64,000 nucleotides of DNA from Alkalihalophilus pseudofirmus OF4 (GTDB taxonomy: Bacteria; Bacillota; Bacilli; Bacillales; Bacillaceae_D), in assembly GCF_000005825.2 (NCBI RefSeq), contig NC_013791.2, positions 2,046,001 through 2,110,000 on the forward strand. The letters run 5' to 3'. Both the position numbers and the translations under genes were made by a program. Of this stretch, positions 35,371 through 43,954 are shown piece after piece. The notes beneath the pieces are model-generated. The model made no database searches, had not been told where the DNA came from, and saw only the letters and a program-made list of their open reading frames with translations. Position 1 is the stretch's first letter; each line of letters opens with the position of its first letter.

Positions 35371-35408
35371 AAATCACTTTGGGTATGTAGCCTAACGTGA
35401 TTTTTTTT
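35371..35408 (+). terminator. Terminator of coat-like gene 2
   Basis: AAATCAC/GTGATTT with inner TTGGG/CCTAA pairing, then T8. Confidence 0.85.
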
Positions 35409-35715
35409 GTTAAATAGTTAAAACTATTCACCTCAAATCTTCAAGTTTATTTAGCTTCCGCGAGCATCAGCTCCTATAAAGCCGTATATGTAACCTTACC
35501 ATTCCTCACGTTTTTCACAATCTGCGATAGAATGCGACAGTACATATAATGAAGCCTTACACGAGTTGAATCAAATGAACAATTCCTTTAGCATTATTAC
35601 TTGTGAGATTAATTAATCAGCTTTTTTAAGCGAATATGACCAGATTTAAGCTTTATCAACTAACAACAGAATTAAATGGTTAACAGCCAAAAACGAAATG
35701 TGGAGATGATACTAC
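35409..35715. other. Gap upstream of proC
   Basis: Contains the degenerate downstream-duplication segment (35461-35506) and the proC leader. I looked for a proline T-box (AGGGTGGnACCGCG) and saw none. Confidence 0.5.
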
Positions 35716-36561
35716 GTGATACAACAGAATGTTGCTTTTATTGGTGCAGGATCGATGGCAGAAGCGATCTTTGCAGGATTGATTAAACAAAAAATGGTCC
35801 GAGCGGAGAATATCTATGTGACAAACCGCTCAAATCTTGACCGCCTGAACCATTTAAAGGAAACGTATGGTGTACAAACGAGTACGAATAAAGAAGAAAT
35901 TTTAAAGAAAGCAGATGTTGTTATTCTTGCGATGAAACCTGTTGGTGTGAAGGATTCAATAGAAGAAATTCGTTCATTCACTTCAGAAAACCAACTATTC
36001 TTATCGGTTCTTGCAGGTATAACAACTGAATATATTTCAGAATTGCTTGGTCACGATGCGCCTGTGATTCGAATTATGCCAAACACGTCAGCTGCTGTTG
36101 GTTCATCTGCAACAATGATTGCAGCGGGCGATGGTGTGACAAAGGATCAGCTGACTATTGCAGAGGAACTATTTAAATCAGTCGGTATGGTTAAAACAGT
36201 GCCTGAACATGATATTGACAGCCTTACTGCGATCGCAGGCAGCGGTCCTGCTTATATGTACTATCTTGTTGAAGGGATGCAGCAATCTCTTGAGGAGCTT
36301 AACCTTGATCAAGATCTAGGAGAAGAAGTCATTTTACAGATGATGCAAGGGGCAATTGATTTAATGAAATCAACAGATAAGTCTCCTCGTGAACTATATC
36401 AAAATGTAAAAAGTCCAGGCGGTACAACAGAAGCTGGATTAAATGTTCTTGAAGACAATGATTATCAAGACATTATTATTGAATGTATTAAAGGAGCAGC
36501 AAAGCGCTCTCGCGATATTACGAAAGAATTATCAACTGTACGTGAGAAAACACTTAGCTAA
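35716..36561 (+). CDS. proC: Pyrroline-5-carboxylate reductase
   Basis: 281-residue ProC; last step of proline synthesis, reducing P5C with NAD(P)H. N-terminal Rossmann motif FIGAGSMAEAIFAGL, RIMPNTSAAVG, IAGSGPAYMYYLVEGM, and C-terminal VKSPGGTTEAGL signature. GTG start with GGAG about 10 bases upstream. First gene of proC-proB-proA, with 27 bp to the proB start, so the whole glutamate-to-proline pathway is in one operon. Confidence 0.94.
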   Translation: MIQQNVAFIGAGSMAEAIFAGLIKQKMVRAENIYVTNRSNLDRLNHLKETYGVQTSTNKEEILKKADVVILAMKPVGVKDSIEEIRSFTSENQLFLSVLAGITTEYISELLGHDAPVIRIMPNTSAAVGSSATMIAAGDGVTKDQLTIAEELFKSVGMVKTVPEHDIDSLTAIAGSGPAYMYYLVEGMQQSLEELNLDQDLGEEVILQMMQGAIDLMKSTDKSPRELYQNVKSPGGTTEAGLNVLEDNDYQDIIIECIKGAAKRSRDITKELSTVREKTLS

Positions 36562-36588
36562 TTTTATAGATATACTGGAGTGAAGAAA

Positions 36589-37715
36589 TTGACAGACAAA
36601 AAACGTATCGTAGTAAAAATTGGAAGCAGTTCATTGACTAGCCGTAACGGTGAGATCAGCCTACGTAAACTTGACCGTTTAGTCGATGAGATCGCACTTA
36701 TTAAAGAAGAGGGTCATGAGGTCGTATTAGTTTCTTCAGGAGCTGTTGCAGCAGGTTACAGGAAGCTTGGCTTAATTGAGCGCCCTACTAAACTTGCAGA
36801 AAAAAAGCAGCCGCTTCAATCGGACAATGTCTATTAATGGAGGCATACTCTGAGCGCTTCATTTCTCACGGGTATATTGCCTCGCAAATTTTAATTACGC
36901 GCAGTGATTTCTCTGATCAAATGCGTTACATGAACGCACGTAACACGATTCAAGTCTTGCTTGAACGCGGCGTCGTTCCAATTGTTAATGAAAATGATAC
37001 GATTACAATTAAACAGCTGAAATTCGGCGATAACGATACCTTGTCAGCAAAAGTAGCCGGCCTTGTCGAGGCTGATGAATTAATCATTCTTTCTGATATT
37101 GACGGGTTATATGATGACAATCCTAAAACGAATCCTGAAGCTACCCTATTAGAAGAAGTACGTGAAATCACTCCTGAAATTGAGGCTGCCGCCGGAGATT
37201 CTAACAGTGATGTAGGTACAGGTGGAATGAGCTCTAAGATCGATGCGGTGAAAATCTCTTTAGCTGCAGGCATTGAAACGTTTATCGGGGATGCGAACAA
37301 GTCGAATATTCTCTCAGATGCTGTGCATCATTCAGCTAGAGGAACATATTTCAAACCGGATGAAAAAGAAGACGGTCTTGATGTCACTCAGCACTGGATT
37401 GCATTTAACTCTGGCTCTAAAGGAGAAGTCATCATTGATGATGGCGCCAGAGTTGCGATCACAGAAGAACAAAGCCACCTCCTCCCTCAAGGCGTACGTG
37501 AAGTAAATGGAGACTTTGACTGCGGGGATGTTGTAGTTATACGCCACCTGAATGGCGAGGAAGTTGGCCGCGGCGTTATTAACTATTCGGCTGAACAACT
37601 GCGTAAAATTAAACGTCTGAAACTTAATGATATACCTGCTGATATAAAAGTGACGAAAAGTGAAGCAATTCGTCAAGATGAATTTGTTTGTGTTCCAAGT
37701 GTAACTATGTCCTAA
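36589..37715 (+). pseudogene. proB: Glutamate 5-kinase, split by a -1 frame change
   Basis: Two frames together encode a full ProB of about 375 residues. Part 1 (36589-36837; TTG start with GGAG 8 bases upstream) gives RIVVKIGSSSLTS...VVLVSSGAVAAGYRKLGL. Part 2 (frame open through 36807-37715) continues AAASIGQCLLMEAYSERF, then LFGDNDTLSA-like KFGDNDTLSAKVAG, DIDGLYD, GGMSSKIDA and a C-terminal PUA domain. The joint is the A7 run 36800-36806; in the upstream frame it reads GAA AAA AAG, i.e. A_AAA_AAG. A -1 slip there restores ProB exactly. Options: sequencing error, a real one-base deletion, or recoding. Part 2 alone (ATG 36837) would lack the nucleotide-binding start. Confidence 0.85.
36801..36807 (+). 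other. A_AAA_AAG heptamer at the proB frame junction
   Basis: The heptamer is in the correct phase for tandem -1 slippage (codons AAA AAG, preceded by A). No ribosome-like stimulator 10-14 bases upstream and no strong downstream hairpin were seen. Confidence 0.5.
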
Positions 37716-37739
37716 AACCGATATAAGGAGAGGATCGAA

Positions 37740-39005
37740 TTGACTACCATCACAAAACCGACTGTTAATGTAGGAGAACAAGCACAAAAGGCTCAAAAAG
37801 CGAGCAAATCACTCGCTGCCCTTTCAACAAAGCAAAAAGATGAAGCACTTTTAATTATTGCCGATGAACTTGAAGCCAATCATTCGTCTATCTTAGAAGA
37901 GAACGAGAAAGATTTAGAGCTTGGACGCGAAAAAGGTTATGAGCAAGCATTTATGGATCGCCTGCTCTTAACAAAAGAAAGAATTGAAGATTTCGCAAAC
38001 GGCCTACGCGAGCTAGTTAAACTTAAAGATCCTGTAGGTGAAACCGTTTCTGAATGGACGCTTGAGAACGGGCTGAATGTTAAAAATGAGCGTGTTCCGC
38101 TAGGTGTGATCGGAATGATCTATGAAGCTCGTCCAAATGTAACGGTTGATGCAACAGGGCTTGCTCTAAAATCAGGAAATGCGATCGTGTTAAAAGGCGG
38201 TTCATCTGCCTTGAATTCTAATAAAGGAATTATCTCCGTTATCCATCGAGCACTTGAAAAAACAAGCATACCAGTTGATGCTGTTCAATTTATCGCGAGC
38301 ACAGACCGCGAGGCAACCGAGCAGTTATTTACGATGAAAGAACATATTGATGTGCTTATTCCTCGTGGCGGCGGTTCATTAATTGATACGGTTGTACGTA
38401 AGGCAACGATTCCGGTGCTTGAGACAGGTGTTGGAAACGTGCATGTGTATGTCGATAAACAAGCAGACCTAAAAAAAGCGCTTGATATCATGATCAATGC
38501 GAAAACAGACCGCCCTGCTGTGTGTAACGCGCTTGAAACAGTAATTATTCACCGTGAGTTTTTCACAGCTCACAAAGAAACATTCATTTCAACATTTAAA
38601 GAATACAGTATTACGGTTCATGGTGAGCAAGAGGTCGTCAATACGATCCCTGGCGCTGTCCTTGCGAAAGAAAAGGATTGGGCTGAAGAATATTTAAGCC
38701 TTGATATTGCTCTGAAAATTGTCGATGACATTACAGAAGCCGTCAATCATATTGAGCAATATGGAACGAAACATTCTGAGGCTGTTGTAACAGAGGACCA
38801 AGCTGCAGCCGATCTATTCCTAAATCAAGTGGATGCAGCAGCAGTTTACCATAATGCTTCTACACGCTTTACTGACGGAAGTGCCCTAGGATACGGTGCA
38901 GAAATTGGGATCTCAACTCAAAAGCTTCACGCACGCGGACCTATGGGGCTCCCTGCTCTAACGACAACAAAGCTTAAAATTTCAGGTTCAGGACAAGTGA
39001 GATAA
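37740..39005 (+). CDS. proA: Glutamate-5-semialdehyde dehydrogenase
   Basis: 421-residue ProA; NADPH-dependent reduction of glutamyl-5-phosphate. Motifs: VPLGVIGMIYEARPNVTVDATGLALKSGN across the substrate site, LKGGSSALNSN, IPRGGGSLID, and the catalytic Cys in RPAVCNALET; C-terminal TRFTDGSALGYGAEIGIST. TTG start with AGGAGA upstream. Last gene of the proline operon, followed by a terminator. Confidence 0.95.
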   Translation: MTTITKPTVNVGEQAQKAQKASKSLAALSTKQKDEALLIIADELEANHSSILEENEKDLELGREKGYEQAFMDRLLLTKERIEDFANGLRELVKLKDPVGETVSEWTLENGLNVKNERVPLGVIGMIYEARPNVTVDATGLALKSGNAIVLKGGSSALNSNKGIISVIHRALEKTSIPVDAVQFIASTDREATEQLFTMKEHIDVLIPRGGGSLIDTVVRKATIPVLETGVGNVHVYVDKQADLKKALDIMINAKTDRPAVCNALETVIIHREFFTAHKETFISTFKEYSITVHGEQEVVNTIPGAVLAKEKDWAEEYLSLDIALKIVDDITEAVNHIEQYGTKHSEAVVTEDQAAADLFLNQVDAAAVYHNASTRFTDGSALGYGAEIGISTQKLHARGPMGLPALTTTKLKISGSGQVR

Positions 39006-39017
39006 ATATAGTTAAAT

Positions 39018-39052
39018 GAGATAGAAGCAATTTTCAGCTTCTATCTCTTTAT
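39018..39052 (+). terminator. proCBA terminator
   Basis: GAGATAGAAGC/GCTTCTATCTC stem followed by TTTATTTA. Confidence 0.85.
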
Positions 39053-39201
39053 TTAGGTTTAGAACAATATAAATCAGGTTAATTAAGCAATCAAAGGCTC
39101 ATTCTTTCATTGCTTTTTGTTATGAAATGAATTCACCCTTATAAAGTAAAGGGTTCTTAACCATACTAAGTTGCACACACTAAAGTAAGGAGCTGATATA
39201 A

Positions 39202-39561
39202 ATGAACACAAATGTCGACCAATTTACGCAATGGCTTGATGAACATAACGGTCAAACTCTTTCTATTCAAAAAGGTGAACATGAGACAGGAAGCAAAGAT
39301 GTATTAGATATTGATTTAATTTCACTTGAATTACAATCAGTTGAGGTTCGTTCAGCAAATCAGAACACTCAAGATGATTACCTGCCTAGCGAAGAAGTCA
39401 TTTTATACGGTGAAGGCTACATACATGGAGATGAAACTCGCACCCCGCTCCCTGATAATTACTTTGAAATTCCTCTTGATGAATCATTCAAATTTCATTC
39501 AGATGGAAACGAGATTAAAATAGAGACAGAAAAAGCACTTTATCGGATAAGCACTAATTAA
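39202..39561 (+). CDS. Hypothetical acidic protein
   Basis: 119 residues, acidic, no membrane segment, predicted mostly beta (VILYGEGYIHGD, FEIPLDESFKFHSDGNEIKIETEKALYRI). AAGGAG precedes the ATG at good spacing and a terminator follows. No recognised domain. Confidence 0.65.
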   Translation: MNTNVDQFTQWLDEHNGQTLSIQKGEHETGSKDVLDIDLISLELQSVEVRSANQNTQDDYLPSEEVILYGEGYIHGDETRTPLPDNYFEIPLDESFKFHSDGNEIKIETEKALYRISTN

Positions 39562-39588
39562 TAGGAAATTAATGATAGGAAAATAAAA

Positions 39589-39616
39589 AATTGAGGCATG
39601 TCAGCCTCAACTTTTT
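39589..39616. terminator. Bidirectional terminator
   Basis: TTGAGGC/GCCTCAA stem with T-runs on both strands, between convergent genes. Confidence 0.85.
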
Positions 39617-39635
39617 CCTGCTTCTTTTCTTTTAA

Positions 39636-39851
39636 TTAGTCCTCTTCTGTTTCTGCGGCGCCTTGTTGGCAATTGATGCAGTCATTAAAACATTGGTTAA
39701 ACTGAAACGGATAAAGCGTCCTGCACACGTTAGAACAGAAGTTTGAGCAGCTGCCAGAGCTCCCTTCTGCCGGCGGCTGATATAGTGGAATTAAAGGCAG
39801 GCTTGCTACAACTCTTAATGCTTTGCGTAACTTTCTTCTGCTGATTGACAT
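39636..39851 (-). CDS. Small Cys-rich protein with basic N-terminus
   Basis: 71 residues: basic amphipathic start (MSISRRKLRKALRVV), a hydrophobic Pro-containing stretch (ASLPLIPLYQPP), then six Cys (SCSNFCSNVCRTLYPF, NQCFNDCINC) and an acidic tail. GGGGG lies 6 bases before the ATG, and a terminator follows. The Cys pattern C-x3-C-x3-C...C-x3-C-x2-C suggests disulfide or metal binding. It could be a spore protein or a secreted peptide; not recognised. Confidence 0.65.
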   Translation of the reverse strand: MSISRRKLRKALRVVASLPLIPLYQPPAEGSSGSCSNFCSNVCRTLYPFQFNQCFNDCINCQQGAAETEED

Positions 39852-40017
39852 CTTTACACCCCCTTTACTTCCACCATATGTTCGAAATTTGTTAGTGCAA
39901 AGACTCTTGTCCTCCTTCTATTTAAAGGGGCGTAAAAATGGTTTTTTTCACATCATAAAAAAGCATAGAGCCACACGATCACTGTGGCCTCTATGCTTGC
40001 GTACTAATTATATAAAA

Positions 40018-41073
40018 CTATCTCCCTACCCTCTTCAACACTTCCTCTAAATCATCAGGCTTCAAAAATTCTACTGGCGACACGCCTTTTTCAAACGTAA
40101 ATGAATCTCCTTCTATGACAATCACGTATTTACCGTTTACTTTAGCAATATGCAGACATTCACCGAAATCTGATAGCATGGCACGCACATCGATATGGTC
40201 TAGCTTTAGCTTCAATTCAATCTCTGGTTGATGCTCAATGATCGGTGCAGAAGCTTCTACCACCTGATCGGGCGTCCATTTCTCCTGCATTTCACGTACA
40301 GGCGTATTGGACCATGCTTCAATAAACTCTTCTTCCTGCTCTCTTTCTGGACTTGCTTCTTGATACGTGTCGGCTATATGCTGCTGTGCCATTTCGATCA
40401 TTTGATGCTTTACAAGTTCAGGCATTGATTTATTGTATTCCACAAATTTCAAGAAGTCTTCAAAATATCTTGCATGGGAGGATTGATGAACCTTCAGCTC
40501 CCACTCTTCGACCATTCCTTCTTCTGGCATATAAGGGTATTGAATGGATTTCATATTCTTTGTTGTAATCGCACGATTGACATGATGAATCAACGTTTTC
40601 TCATCCGTAATACTTGCTACCTTCTGTTCAAAATCACATTTTAAAACAAAGACAAAAGGGTCATCCATGTATTTATTCAATTTAGCTCTAATGACAAGCA
40701 AAGCACCGCCGCGGATCGCACTCGTATCCATATAAGCATGAACGAGCTGCTCACTATGGCGTTTAAAATCCTCAGATGTCTCGGCTAAACGAATCCGATT
40801 AAATTGGTTGTAATTAGGATTAGTATCCAGATCATAACCCGGTTCTACGACAAAGCGTCCAATTTTAGTCGGCACCTGCTCTGATTTCGGATTTTGTTCT
40901 ACTTTTCGCTTCGCCACTTTCATTAATTCCCCATCTAAGAAATCTTTTAACGCATGGTTTTCATAAGACGTATGATCGAGTGTCTGATAATGCTTATATG
41001 TCTTGTTAGCTTGCTCTCCTTGTCCTTCCACATTGATCACAAAAAATGATAAGTACTGTATCGTAAAATCCAT
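40018..41073 (-). CDS. DUF3900-like protein
   Basis: 351-residue soluble protein, start MDFTIQYLSFFVINVEGQGE, which resembles the Bacillus DUF3900 family (recalled, not searched). Mixed alpha/beta, no membrane segment. C-terminal IELKLKLDHIDVRAMLSDFG...YVIVIEGDSFTFEKG. AAGGAG precedes the ATG. Single gene, function unknown. Confidence 0.7.
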   Translation of the reverse strand: MDFTIQYLSFFVINVEGQGEQANKTYKHYQTLDHTSYENHALKDFLDGELMKVAKRKVEQNPKSEQVPTKIGRFVVEPGYDLDTNPNYNQFNRIRLAETSEDFKRHSEQLVHAYMDTSAIRGGALLVIRAKLNKYMDDPFVFVLKCDFEQKVASITDEKTLIHHVNRAITTKNMKSIQYPYMPEEGMVEEWELKVHQSSHARYFEDFLKFVEYNKSMPELVKHQMIEMAQQHIADTYQEASPEREQEEEFIEAWSNTPVREMQEKWTPDQVVEASAPIIEHQPEIELKLKLDHIDVRAMLSDFGECLHIAKVNGKYVIVIEGDSFTFEKGVSPVEFLKPDDLEEVLKRVGR

Positions 41074-41245
41074 TAGATAAACTCCTTCACGTCAACTGAC
41101 CAAGTATTCTTCCGTATTATAACAAACCATTTTAGACAATGTCATACTAAATTTGGTCATTTAAAAAAGGACGGATCCTATGTGTTGAACTCATCTAATA
41201 AGGGAATAAGGGAAACTATACACAGTATAGAAATGAGGGATGGAA

Positions 41246-42142
41246 ATGTATAACAAAGCGATGCTGATCTATAACGGCTCTGCCGGAAGCAATGATATTA
41301 AAGCCTCCCTAGCTGAAGCAGTCGAAGGACTTGAGTCTTATATCAATGAATTAACCTTAATGAAAACACTAAAAAAAGGAGATGCGGAAACCTTTTGTTT
41401 AGAGCGTGCATCTCAATTTGATCTTATTATCATTATGGGCGGTGACGGGACAGTACACGAATGTGTAAATGGATTAATCAAGCTTAAGGAATCGCCCCCT
41501 ATTTTTATTCTTCCAACAGGCACATGCAATGACTTTGCTAGATCCTTGAACATTCCACTTAAAATAGATGCAGCATGTGAAGCTTTTGAAGAGGCAAAAA
41601 TGATCCAATCAGACATAGGTACAGTAAATGGCCGAGCCTTCTCTAATTTCTTTGGGATAGGACTTATCACAAAAGCATCTGAAGGGACAAATGATGATCT
41701 TAAACAAAGCATAGGAAAGTTCAGCTATTTTGTCAGCGCACTGCAGTCGATGCAGCAGGCAGATCCGTTTTCCTATAAGATGAAAACAAACGATGGCGTG
41801 TATGAAGACGAGGCAGTGATGATACTCGCGATGAACGGGCATTCTTTAGGGACAACCAGTTTATACCATGAAAAATCAAGCCTGACAGATGGTCTGCTAG
41901 ACGTCTATTTAATCAAAGAAGCAGGGTTATCATTGTTGAAGAACCTATTTAGTAAAGCCACTTCTCCAACCTTCCCTGAGGAGATGGAAGGAATCGACTT
42001 TATCCAAACTGACTCCTTCGAATTACAAATCGAACAGAAGGAAGAAATCGATATGGACGGGGAAATTTACTTAGAAACACCGGCGGAAGTTCGATTGGAG
42101 CAAAAGTCATTACCATTTGTAACATTCCCGACAGACCAGTAG
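41246..42142 (+). CDS. Diacylglycerol/lipid kinase (YegS/BmrU family)
   Basis: 298-residue lipid kinase of the DAGK catalytic family. IYNGSAGSND at the N-terminus, nucleotide motif IIIMGGDGTVHECVNGL, LPTGTCNDFARSLNIP, SDIGTVNGRAFSNFFGIGL, and a C-terminal beta-sandwich with LTDGLLDVYLIKEAG. ATG 41246 is preferred to 41240 because of GAGGG spacing. Probably phosphorylates diacylglycerol or a related lipid; substrate not determined. Confidence 0.88.
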   Translation: MYNKAMLIYNGSAGSNDIKASLAEAVEGLESYINELTLMKTLKKGDAETFCLERASQFDLIIIMGGDGTVHECVNGLIKLKESPPIFILPTGTCNDFARSLNIPLKIDAACEAFEEAKMIQSDIGTVNGRAFSNFFGIGLITKASEGTNDDLKQSIGKFSYFVSALQSMQQADPFSYKMKTNDGVYEDEAVMILAMNGHSLGTTSLYHEKSSLTDGLLDVYLIKEAGLSLLKNLFSKATSPTFPEEMEGIDFIQTDSFELQIEQKEEIDMDGEIYLETPAEVRLEQKSLPFVTFPTDQ

Positions 42143-42182
42143 GGGTTTTTAGGAAGCTGAAAAATCCCCTCCTGCCATAACT

Positions 42183-42310
42183 GTTGATCTCCGCTTCAGG
42201 CGCACGCTTTCCGCGGGCGGTCCGGGAGCCTCCTCGTCGCTATACGCTCCTGTGGGGTCTCCCTGGTCACGCGCATCCCGCTGGAGTCGGCGCCTGCAGC
42301 TCCAATCAAC
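42183..42310 (+). repeat. Module A copy 3
   Basis: 128-bp module, GTTGATCTCCGCTTCAGGCG left end, CAATCAAC right end. Confidence 0.88.
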
Positions 42311-42447
42311 GGAGCAAGAAGGTTGTATAGTGCTCCCTCATCGAACTTGTTCGTTGCTCAGTGATTTAGAAAACGAAAGGCGGTTTATAATTTGAACTGA
42401 ACCTAACTAAATCGCTCTACTTCATAATTACAAAAAGCAGTAACCAA
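42311..42447 (+). repeat. Spacer of composite repeat, copy 3
   Basis: Clearly homologous to the spacer at 4690-4836 read on the minus strand (GGAG.AAG..GTT.TATA.TGCTCCC at the start; TATAATTTGAAC, TAACTAAATC and AATTACA later). Confidence 0.75.
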
Positions 42448-42565
42448 GCGGATGAACTATACGGAGACTTCTGCAGGGACTAGAGCAGGGGTGAGATCCC
42501 ACAGGGCCCAAGCCCGAGGAAGCTCACCAGCTCCCTGCGAAAAGCGAAGTATAGTTCAGGAGCGG
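42448..42565 (+). repeat. Module B copy 3
   Basis: 118-bp module GCGGATGAACTATACGG...AGTTCAGGAGCG, ending the third composite. Confidence 0.85.
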
Positions 42566-42608
42566 TGACTTTGCTGTAACCCATGTTTGAGGCACTTTAT
42601 GTTAGAGA

Positions 42609-42726
42609 GGTAATGAGCGCCTACTAGAACAGGGCTGTATCTCACAGGCCAAAGCTCGAGGAAACTCACCAGCTCCCCACGGAAAGCAAAGCACTTTTCA
42701 GGAACGGCGACTATACTGTAACCCAC
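42609..42726 (+). repeat. Module B copy 4, degenerate tandem copy
   Basis: Diverged module: CTAGAACAGGGCTG, CTCGAGGAAACTCACCAGCT, ending CAGGAACGGCGACTATACTG, which parallels the end of copy 3 (CAGGAGCGGTGACTTTGCTG). Confidence 0.7.
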
Positions 42727-42843
42727 ATTCATACGACCATTCATTAAACCGCCCTATTTAGTCGGTTTATTTCTTTTCATGTGGTACTCTTACTGGTATA
42801 CTTGAATGAGTAACAATGTTATTAACATGTTGGAGGTTTTAAA

Positions 42844-43260
42844 ATGAGTATCCCGAAACCACTTGTACAGATTAATCAAGTGTTTCTTATCGTTTTTGTT
42901 CTATTAAGCTGGCTAGTAAACCCGCTTTTACTTCTCGTTCCTTTAATTGTTGGAATCATCGCTCTTGCTTTCAGACGCAACCTAATCATGCGCGCATTTA
43001 CACCTTTCTTAAAAAAGCCTGCTCGAGAATACGTACAAGAGGATGCAGCTCAGCAGCGATTTAATCAGTGGATTGCGACGATTTGTTTAGCTGTGGCCTT
43101 TATCAGCTATAGCTTCGGCTTTCTAGTCATCATGTACATCATGTCTGGTATGGTTGTTCTAGCTGCTGCTCTTGCTCTTTCCGGATACTGTATTGGCTGT
43201 ACGATCCGCTATCGTTATATGATGTGGAAATATAATAAAAAGAATAGTCATAGCAGCTGA
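42844..43260 (+). CDS. DUF4395-like membrane protein
   Basis: 138 residues with four probable membrane helices and the C-terminal signature SGYCIGCTIRYRYM. It resembles DUF4395 proteins (small integral membrane proteins with a conserved Cys-x2-Cys). The cytoplasmic loop KKPAREYVQEDAAQQRFNQW is conserved-looking. GGAGG precedes the ATG. Function unknown; a thiol role is suggested only by the Cys pair. Confidence 0.82.
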   Translation: MSIPKPLVQINQVFLIVFVLLSWLVNPLLLLVPLIVGIIALAFRRNLIMRAFTPFLKKPAREYVQEDAAQQRFNQWIATICLAVAFISYSFGFLVIMYIMSGMVVLAAALALSGYCIGCTIRYRYMMWKYNKKNSHSS

Positions 43261-43269
43261 TAACGACAA

Positions 43270-43306
43270 CAAAGCCTCATCTATTAGTTAGATGAGGCTC
43301 TGTTTA
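43270..43306. terminator. Terminator between convergent genes
   Basis: AGCCTCATCTA/TAGATGAGGCT stem; moderate T-runs. Confidence 0.8.
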
Positions 43307-43894
43307 TTATCTAGATACATAAGGATTACCCGTTTCCCAAAAACGCCAAGGGTAGTCCTTCGCTTCCCCGCTGTTATCAATTCCAATCCGAGGGCCCATC
43401 GAAATTTGACTTACTTCTTTTCCTTCAGCGATATAAAGCGGCGGTTGAAAAAATGGCTTGCCGTAATCTGCTTTGGTAATGTTGAGCGCCTTGGTTAATT
43501 TTCCAGGGCCGCTCGTCAAATCTTTGTCCCGTTTCGCTTTCTCTCGCCTTTTGTACATAAGATCAATCCCGCTAACTGGCTCTAAAGCCCTGATCAGTAC
43601 ACCTTCCGGCCGATCGACTCCACCACTTACGACATTAATTAAGCAATGAGTATGCATCACATGGGCATAACAGTGTCCGTTTTCACCAAACATTACTTCT
43701 GTTCGCTTTGTCCTCAAATTTTGATAACTATGTGCCGCTTGATCATCCGGCCCTCGGTAAGCTTCCGTTTCAACAATATAGCCTGAACAGATTCCTTCAC
43801 TTGTTTCGTGCACAAGGAGTTTTCCTAAAAGAGCTTTAGCTAAGTCAAGAGTCGGTTGATCATAAAATTCACGCGGTAAAATGGTGTGAGGCAT
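43307..43894 (-). CDS. DNA-3-methyladenine glycosylase (Mpg/AAG family)
   Basis: 195-residue alkyl-purine glycosylase: FYDQPTLDLAKALLGKLLV, IVETEAYRGPDDQAAHSYQNLRTKRTEVMFG (catalytic Glu in ETEAY), HVMHTHCLINVVSGG, VLIRALEPVSGIDLM, and SGPGKLTKALNI. Excises 3-methyladenine and related lesions. GGAGG precedes the ATG. Single gene. Confidence 0.94.
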   Translation of the reverse strand: MPHTILPREFYDQPTLDLAKALLGKLLVHETSEGICSGYIVETEAYRGPDDQAAHSYQNLRTKRTEVMFGENGHCYAHVMHTHCLINVVSGGVDRPEGVLIRALEPVSGIDLMYKRREKAKRDKDLTSGPGKLTKALNITKADYGKPFFQPPLYIAEGKEVSQISMGPRIGIDNSGEAKDYPWRFWETGNPYVSR

Positions 43895-43916
43895 CCTCTC
43901 ACCTCCTTAGATCTTA

Positions 43917-43948
43917 AAAGCCTAAGCCTGAATAAAACAGACTTAGGC
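43917..43948 (-). terminator. Terminator of reductase gene
   Basis: GCCTAAGCCTG/CAGACTTAGGC stem, TTTTAA on the minus strand. Confidence 0.8.
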
Positions 43949-43954
43949 AAAGGA

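Noticed and set aside
35409-35715. T-box leader for the proline operon
   Set aside because: No T-box core sequence or specifier stem was found.
36837-37715. Independent second kinase gene starting at ATG 36837
   Set aside because: It lacks the N-terminal nucleotide-binding part of ProB and the ATG has no ribosome site; it is the continuation of proB.
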